Positions 58,785 through 64,000 of a DNA stretch of 64,000 bases are shown here, in pieces. The translations under genes and the position numbers were made by a program. The stretch is from the NCBI GenBank assembly GCA_029931535.1, contig JAQPZY010001610.1:3447501-3511500 (forward strand), read 5' to 3'. The notes beneath the pieces were generated by a model. That model was given only the letters and a program-made list of their open reading frames with translations, was not told where the DNA came from and did no database searches. The stretch comes from Margaritifera margaritifera (taxonomy: Eukaryota > Mollusca > Bivalvia > Unionida > Margaritiferidae). Numbering within the stretch: position 1 is the stretch's first letter; every line of letters starts with the position of its first letter.

Positions 58785-59262
58785 TCTTTACAATATTATA
58801 AAAATAATGGAAGGGGCTTTTAATCCAATTTTTTACAATATTATAAAAATAATGGAAGGGGCTTTTAATCCAATTTTTACAATATTATAAAAATAATGGA
58901 AGGGGCTTTTAATCCAATTTTTACAATATTATAAAAATAATGGAAGGGGCTTTTAATCCAATTTTTACAATATTATAAAAATAATGGAAGGGGCTTTTAA
59001 TCCAATTTTACAATATTATAAAAATAATGGAAGGGGCTTTTAATCCAATCTTTACAATATTATAAAAATAATGGAAGGAGCTTTTAATCCAATTTTTACA
59101 ATATTATAAAAATAATGGAAGGGGCTTTTAATCCAATTTTTACAATATTATAAAAATAATGGAAGGGGCTTTTAATCCAATCTGTACAATATTATACAAA
59201 TAATGGAAGGGGCTTTTAACCCAGTCTTTACAATATTATAAAAATAATGGAAGGGGCTTTTA
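58785..59262. repeat. ~44-bp minisatellite, ~10 copies
   Basis: The unit is 'ccaatttttacaatattata' + 'aaaataatggaaggggcttt' + 'taat', with a one-base length polymorphism in the T run (4-6 T). It lies in the intron between the two 78-bp modules, within 130 bp of the upstream one. Confidence 0.94.
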
Positions 59263-59389
59263 AAGCAGTTTGTGAAGTCTATATTGATAACGCAGTATAT
59301 TCCAGTAAATTCTTTCCTGTAGACTGCATTGAGTAAAGTACCATTTTTCGGCAGTTGATAATACAGTTTCTTCTGTTTTTACAACTGAC

Positions 59390-59467
59390 CTTTGCTCGTC
59401 TTGTCGTACTTTTCGAGTTGTCCTTCAACTTCAGACAGTCGGGGTTTCACGTTTCTCGTCACTTCAC
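59390..59467 (-). CDS. HEPN-NACHT-LRR receptor, 26-residue coiled-coil module 1
   Basis: 78-bp exon with acceptor 'tctaaag' (AG at 59469-59468) and donor G|GTCAGT (59389). With the G of the preceding exon it reads GEVTRNVKPRLSEVEGQLEK then YDKTSK. It is amphipathic with Leu/Val at a/d positions (VKPRLSEVEGQLEKY). It enters and leaves in phase 1. Module 2 (58447-58524) has the same length, phases and general character ('L...+..L.K'), so the two look like an exon duplication. In related bivalve proteins I know, charged helices separate the HEPN-like domain from NACHT; the function here is inferred only from position. Confidence 0.78.
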
Positions 59468-59614
59468 CTTTAGAAAAGGAATAACATATATCATGGAAAG
59501 CATTGAAATTAAAGCGTATTAACATGTTTTGTTTTATTAAATGGCTAAATAAATTGAAAGCAAGAAACTCGTGAAGCTTACCCATGCAGCACTCGTTTAC
59601 ATGACGTATGTGTA

Positions 59615-60898
59615 CACAGGCCTTTGAAATTCTATCACTGTAGAGTAAGAAAATGCCAGAATATCCGAGAGAACAAAAATAAATTTAAAAAAAAAATCAT
59701 ATATATATAAGGCAAGATTGGCAACGAATTTTCTAGGTTCGTGGGGTGCAGGATAACAATTCGTCATTTTTTTCGATGCCATTCAAAATGTTTTTTAAAC
59801 ACCTACCTTGCCTAAAAGAATGAGTGTCAATCATACGTCCACATTGATAACATGTATTGTAAGGGTGGTAGTTCCAAAGTAATTCAGAAGAAATTACTCT
59901 TGAAATAACATGTGAAAATGAATTGTGACTCAATTTCCAAGATCAAGGTCGCGTGCAAGCTGAGATATAGTAGCAACAGGGGACGCCGCTAGAGGGCACT
60001 GGCGATCAAGATTAACATTTTCTCAAAATGTCAACCTCATTACACCATGTACTTTATCCGCTTTCGTATGTAAAAAGCTGACATTATTATATCCGAATGT
60101 ATTCACGGTTGAAAGGTTGAATGTCTATATTTAGCGTATATGACATTGGGCCTTTTGTACAACTTATTCGGCGAAAATAAACGAACACTAAATTTTTCAA
60201 AACGCAGAAAAAGTAAATAAACGAACATATAAGCTCACCTAAGCCTACTTTTTAAATACTTTGGAGTTCTTTTTACGAGAATAATGGTAAAATATGTGCG
60301 AATATTTGCGGAAAACCCACGAATAACGTCTTTTTAAAGGTCAACTGTGCCAGCAAGAACGGTAACTCTTCCCGGCACATAGTACGTACAAAATGGAAAT
60401 AATGACAACAACACGACATAAATTGGGTTAAAAAAAACACACAAAACTTGATTTTATGAAAGGGCAGACGTTTATACCAAGGAATTAGATTATACAAACG
60501 TATTTCTCATTCATTATACCAAATTTATTACAACATTTTGGTACAACTTTTGTTGTGTAATGTAATTTCGAGATTAGAGACTCGACGGGTGATACTGATA
60601 ATGATATTGATAATATGTATGTGATTGTGATCACTTAGATATTATCAATGTCAGGTCATCTGCTCTAGGTAGGATTCTTATCTAGAGACACTGGTATTCA
60701 AATTAAAATGTTCATGTTTAGTAGGGGCGAAAAAGAGGTAAAAGTTAAACTTATTTTCAGAATTTTGAAAAATGAAAACAAATTCATTTCATACCATTTT
60801 TTGTGAATATCAATATGAATATTGTCATCATAAAGAACAGAAAATCGATCTGTCGTATTTTCTATGTCATATAGTCGAAGAGTATTTCAATCCAAAAT

Positions 60899-60988
<90 letters not shown>

Positions 60989-61068
60989 AACGGTCCAATC
61001 TTTCTTTATAATATTTCTTTCTGTTCTGACAATACCCTACTACAGTGATAGAATTTCAAAGGCCTGTG
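59615..61068. mobile_element. Possible ~1.45-kb DNA element bounded by a 29-bp perfect inverted repeat
   Basis: 'cacaggcctttgaaattcta' + 'tcactgtag' at 59615-59643 recurs, perfectly inverted, at 61040-61068. The sequence outside the 29 bp is not alike. The interior has no transposase frame and includes a (TA)40 tract. The element would sit within the intron between the HEPN exon and module 1. Two independent copies of a short repeat in opposite orientation are the alternative. Confidence 0.5.
60901..60980. repeat. (TA)n microsatellite
   Basis: About 39 uninterrupted TA dinucleotides. Confidence 0.96.
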
Positions 61069-61193
61069 ACTATCAACCTTTTGGTTTTCTGTCACAAACG
61101 TATCGCTCATGAACAAAGCCACTTAAAACAGAAAACCAGTCAAACAAATTGCACAACTTGCGCTCTCTGATGACAGATTAAACTGTTAAGTAA

Positions 61194-61379
61194 GTCCCAT
61201 TCTTAGAGCTGTCAGCGGTCCTTAAGTGTCAGGTGCGATAACCTGTCCCCTTACCCACCCACCCCCCCCCACCCCCCCACCCCGGCCTCGCCGCAGGTCC
61301 TCGACCAGGGTGATGCCGCACTCTGGATATGATCTCGCACCTGACACTTAAGGACCGCTGACAGCTCTAAGAATGGGAC
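61194..61379. repeat. Perfect 45-bp inverted repeat around a C-rich spacer
   Basis: The left arm 61194-61238 ('gtcccattcttagagctgtc' and on) and the right arm 61335-61379 are exact reverse complements. The 96-bp spacer includes a C/A tract (about 61247-61283: 'cccaccccccccccacccccc'-like, i.e. G-rich on the transcribed minus strand). The whole 186 bp can form a long hairpin. No clear target-site duplication at the borders. It could be a small foldback MITE. Confidence 0.9.
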
Positions 61380-62278
61380 AGCCAACCCATTATAGTTACA
61401 TCAGAATCCAAGTTTAGACATCTCCTGGCTTGTTTCTGAACAAGAATATTTAATATAATTTGTTGCTACTGAACATAAAATTTACGGTAACTTATATCTT
61501 GAAAACACATGCATAAAAAACGATGCTCACTATAGTTTGAAGATTAAGTCTATTTTTAGGAATTCCATTACGCAAACGTGAAAATTTACCTGAGAGTTAG
61601 GAAACCATAAAATCATTAGATTAAAAATACATAACAGACATTTTTTAAGAATGCGTGAGTAAATTAAGGATATGCGTGTGAGCGTGATTTCTGTACAAAA
61701 TGCGTGTCTCACACGTGTGCATTCTTCATTCACTGCATCGAGTCAGGGGGCGGGAATTCATTATATGCAGACTCAACCTCTAGACCGATCACAATTATAT
61801 CTTTTCGATGACGATTTGATTGAAAACTTCTTATTTAATTCCTGAAGAATATTCAGATGGCATATACAAGTAAATTTATACAGTCTTTAATAATTTCTTA
61901 ATATTTCATCCATCGTTCCAGAAGTACCTAAGCGATTAAATTAAAAGCAAACTACGTACCCACTACATAGTTCATAAGATCACAACCTCGGCTATCACAA
62001 ATTTTACTGTGAATTCTGTTGCCTCTCATACAGTCTAAATACAGTGTCTGTCACTGAAGGTTGCACACTAAAACGCTTAAAATAATACTTGAAATACAAT
62101 GGGATATGTTGTCTCAGCTCATAGTGAAAGAAAGAAGAATGAAATTATTACTTTAATAAAGTTAATATTTATTGATCAAAGAAGGGCCAAAACTTTCTTT
62201 CCACATATCCTACTATAAAATTATATTTTCATTACTGTAGAATTAGTTTCTATTTTTATGGGCTTTTCTTTTACATAC
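61380..62278 (-). other. Start of the intron after the HEPN exon
   Basis: GTATGT donor at 62278-62273. Nothing else recognised. Confidence 0.5.
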
Positions 62279-63083
62279 CTGCTACTTTATTGACTCTCTT
62301 CCGTGTAATCCTCTCTCTTGCAAACATTTCGGCTATGGCTTGTAACTTCTCAGTGTAGACGTCCTGCAGTGCTTTATCCATGCTACATATACGAATTCTC
62401 TCTATCTCCGACTCGAAGTCATGTTTCATGCCAACTTTTCCGAAGTAGGCGTCAAATCTCATTACAATGTCCCTGATTATGTTCCAGCATGTTCTGAACT
62501 GAATGTCATCCACTCGAAAATTCAAAGCATGACCGTATACGTTGTTTCTTAATTCCCGTATCCTTTCTATGTCGTCTCCAATGGTAAAGCCTCCGAGTGC
62601 TGGATGAAGTCCCCACCCATTTGACGGCGCGGAAATCCGTGTACAGAGGTTTCTGATGAGTACATACAATGAGGAGACATCAAAGTGCTCGGCAGATGGG
62701 AAGATGGTGCTGGAAGACGCGACAGTGACTGATGGATTTACAGGAGTAAAATAATGTCCAGCAGTGTTGGCAGAAGACGTAATCGTTGAAGTGTGAGCAA
62801 CAAGGGAAACTGGAGAGGTAACACAACACAGCCGATTATAAATATCCTTGTTCAGTTTTCCTAATTTGTGCTTCTTCGTCTGCGCTTCTTTTTGCAGATC
62901 AGCTGGATTTATTTCATATGAAAGGACCTGCCAAAGGATGTCTCTAAAGACGTCTACCACGATTCTACAGAGGCGAGCAAAGTTCGTTGTTTGGAGAGAT
63001 GATGTGTAGGACCCACTGTGGGAGGAGGCGGATGAGGAGGAGATGGTGACGGTGGAAGTCGCTGTAGTGGAGCTTTTAGACAT
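62279..63083 (-). CDS. HEPN-NACHT-LRR NLR-like receptor, N-terminal HEPN (DZIP3-type) exon
   Basis: First coding exon, 268 codons plus one base. The ATG at 63083 (MSKSSTTATS) is preferred: the frame extends upstream only to a TTG, and a 'ttttttag' acceptor at 63132-63131 places 5' UTR before it, so an untranslated first exon lies upstream. Residues 1-30 are a Ser/Thr-rich, probably disordered leader. Residues 34-83 and 135-215 match the DZIP3-like HEPN family: an FARLCRIVVDVFRDILW helix, a Ser/Thr-rich loop (89-130), VSSLYVLIRNLC, GWG, then GDDIERIRELRNNVYGHA, which contains R179-N180-x4-H185, the R-N-x4-6-H signature of metal-independent HEPN RNases. Residues 216-268 are helical and basic. 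Donor G|GTATGT at 62278. HEPN is the likely effector or signalling module. RNase activity is not proven. Confidence 0.9.
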
Positions 63084-63130
63084 GATGATCACTTCATTGA
63101 TAAAGAACAAACATTTTCAAGGAGCGAAAC

Positions 63131-64000
63131 CTAAAAAAAGTTAGTGCAAGTAGTTTAGTATACTTACGATCAGGACTTTGTAATATATAAAGATACTTAA
63201 ATCGGCAAATGAACCGATACAAAAACCGATCCGGAAAGCTAGGAGTTCGAAAAATAAAATGTACACGTGATATTGATATTCGCTATGTCTCTAAAGGTTT
63301 GCCATATTCGACTACATTGCATCCGAAGACCCTATGATATTAATGGGAAACATGTAAACCAGTCGTTTCCAAAACTGTACAGCAACTAAAAATGTGTCCA
63401 TAAAACAAAAATGACACCTCCCCCCATCCACAAATATGGTGTTTTTGAAGAAACTTTGGTTAAATATGCAAGAACAAAATTAAGTCAAACAGGGGCCGTG
63501 ACTGTGTCAAAGTTTGACCAGAAACAAATAGCAGTGAATATCGAAGCTGACCTAGGTTGTCTTGATATTACGTATAATACTAAGTTCGGCTTCAAGTCAT
63601 GAAGTCCTTAAAAGTGGTATTAAACGGAAACGAAATTCAGAATGCAAGAGCAAAGATATAAGGTAAAAAGTGGTCACAACTCAGTTAAATTATGACAAAA
63701 AGGGTTAAAATAACATTCTCCAAGGACCTCTTAAATATTAGGTCTCAATCCACAAAGTCATTCCAAAACTATTGAGTGGAACGGTAATTCATGACGTATG
63801 CGACCTACCTGACGCCAGGACATGGGTAGCACCTTATGCCATAGTACGTGGAACACAACTTCTTTGTTCAATTCAAGCACATTTTTTTTTCTTCCAGCTT
63901 TGCAATAAAACGAACCTCATTTATTTAATACAGACCTCTGCTATCACTATTTCCTGTACAAACGTCAAACGGTGATGACTTTATGTCATCGAGGTCAGTT
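63131..64000 (-). other. 5' region of the HEPN-NACHT-LRR gene
   Basis: An acceptor at 63132-63131 shows that an intron and an upstream untranslated exon must lie here or beyond the window. I could not place the first exon or a promoter. Plus-strand frames at 63411 (63 codons) and 63772 (67 codons) are unrecognised. Confidence 0.4.

Noticed and set aside
59733..59933. Minus-strand frame with CYQCGRMIDTHSFRQ before a good GTAGGT donor, as an extra exon of the NLR-like gene
   Set aside because: No acceptor gives a phase-1 exon of suitable length without a stop; the nearest AG options break the frame. No domain recognised.
63084..63110. Start of the HEPN protein at 63110
   Set aside because: That codon is TTG; the ATG at 63083 is the first Met in the frame.

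Overview
This is animal nuclear DNA, most likely from a mollusc and probably a bivalve. It is AT-rich and intron-rich, with GT-AG splice sites. It carries tRNA-derived SINEs whose 3' tails resemble 'taaaacaccaaaccaaa', several diverged ~140-155 bp repeat families of a kind I associate with bivalve genomes, and a HEPN(DZIP3-like)-NACHT-LRR gene of the sort expanded in bivalves. The species assignment is inference; no database was searched.

Left half (1-33.7 kb, plus strand): the 3' part of a NOS1AP/CAPON-like adaptor gene. Five exons (5565-5715, 10483-10652, 23167-23388, 28637-28822, 32665-33657) join with compatible phases into one 573-codon frame. They hold the last helix of the PTB domain, a Ser-rich linker, the conserved Gln-rich coiled coil and a long acidic, proline-rich tail. 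The N-terminal PTB exons lie upstream of the window. The introns are full of minisatellites, a LINE remnant with a SINE inside it, and DNA transposons. Decayed copies of two of the gene's own exons also lie in its introns.

Middle (33.7-52 kb): intergenic sequence between two convergent genes. It has a 1.85 kb array of 27-bp units, inverted-repeat DNA elements (38.96-39.68, 40.17-40.94, 44.44-45.85 and 51.73-52.02 kb) and more minisatellites. I recognise no host gene here.

Right (52.1-63.1 kb, minus strand): a complete coding model for an NLR-like protein of 1406 residues in four coding exons, all joined by phase-1 introns. It has a DZIP3-type HEPN domain with an intact R-N-x4-H motif, two 26-residue coiled-coil exon modules of equal length, a NACHT ATPase with intact Walker A and B, and nine 51-residue leucine-rich double repeats. 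It is probably an intracellular immune receptor that could couple ligand sensing and ATP-driven assembly to a HEPN (RNase-type) effector. Its introns contain two striking inverted-repeat structures.

A theme across the window is that many minisatellites can be traced to a seed inside an older element: a LINE reverse-transcriptase segment, an interspersed repeat, or a host exon. Most long open frames that are not listed as genes are by-products of arrays whose unit length is a multiple of three.
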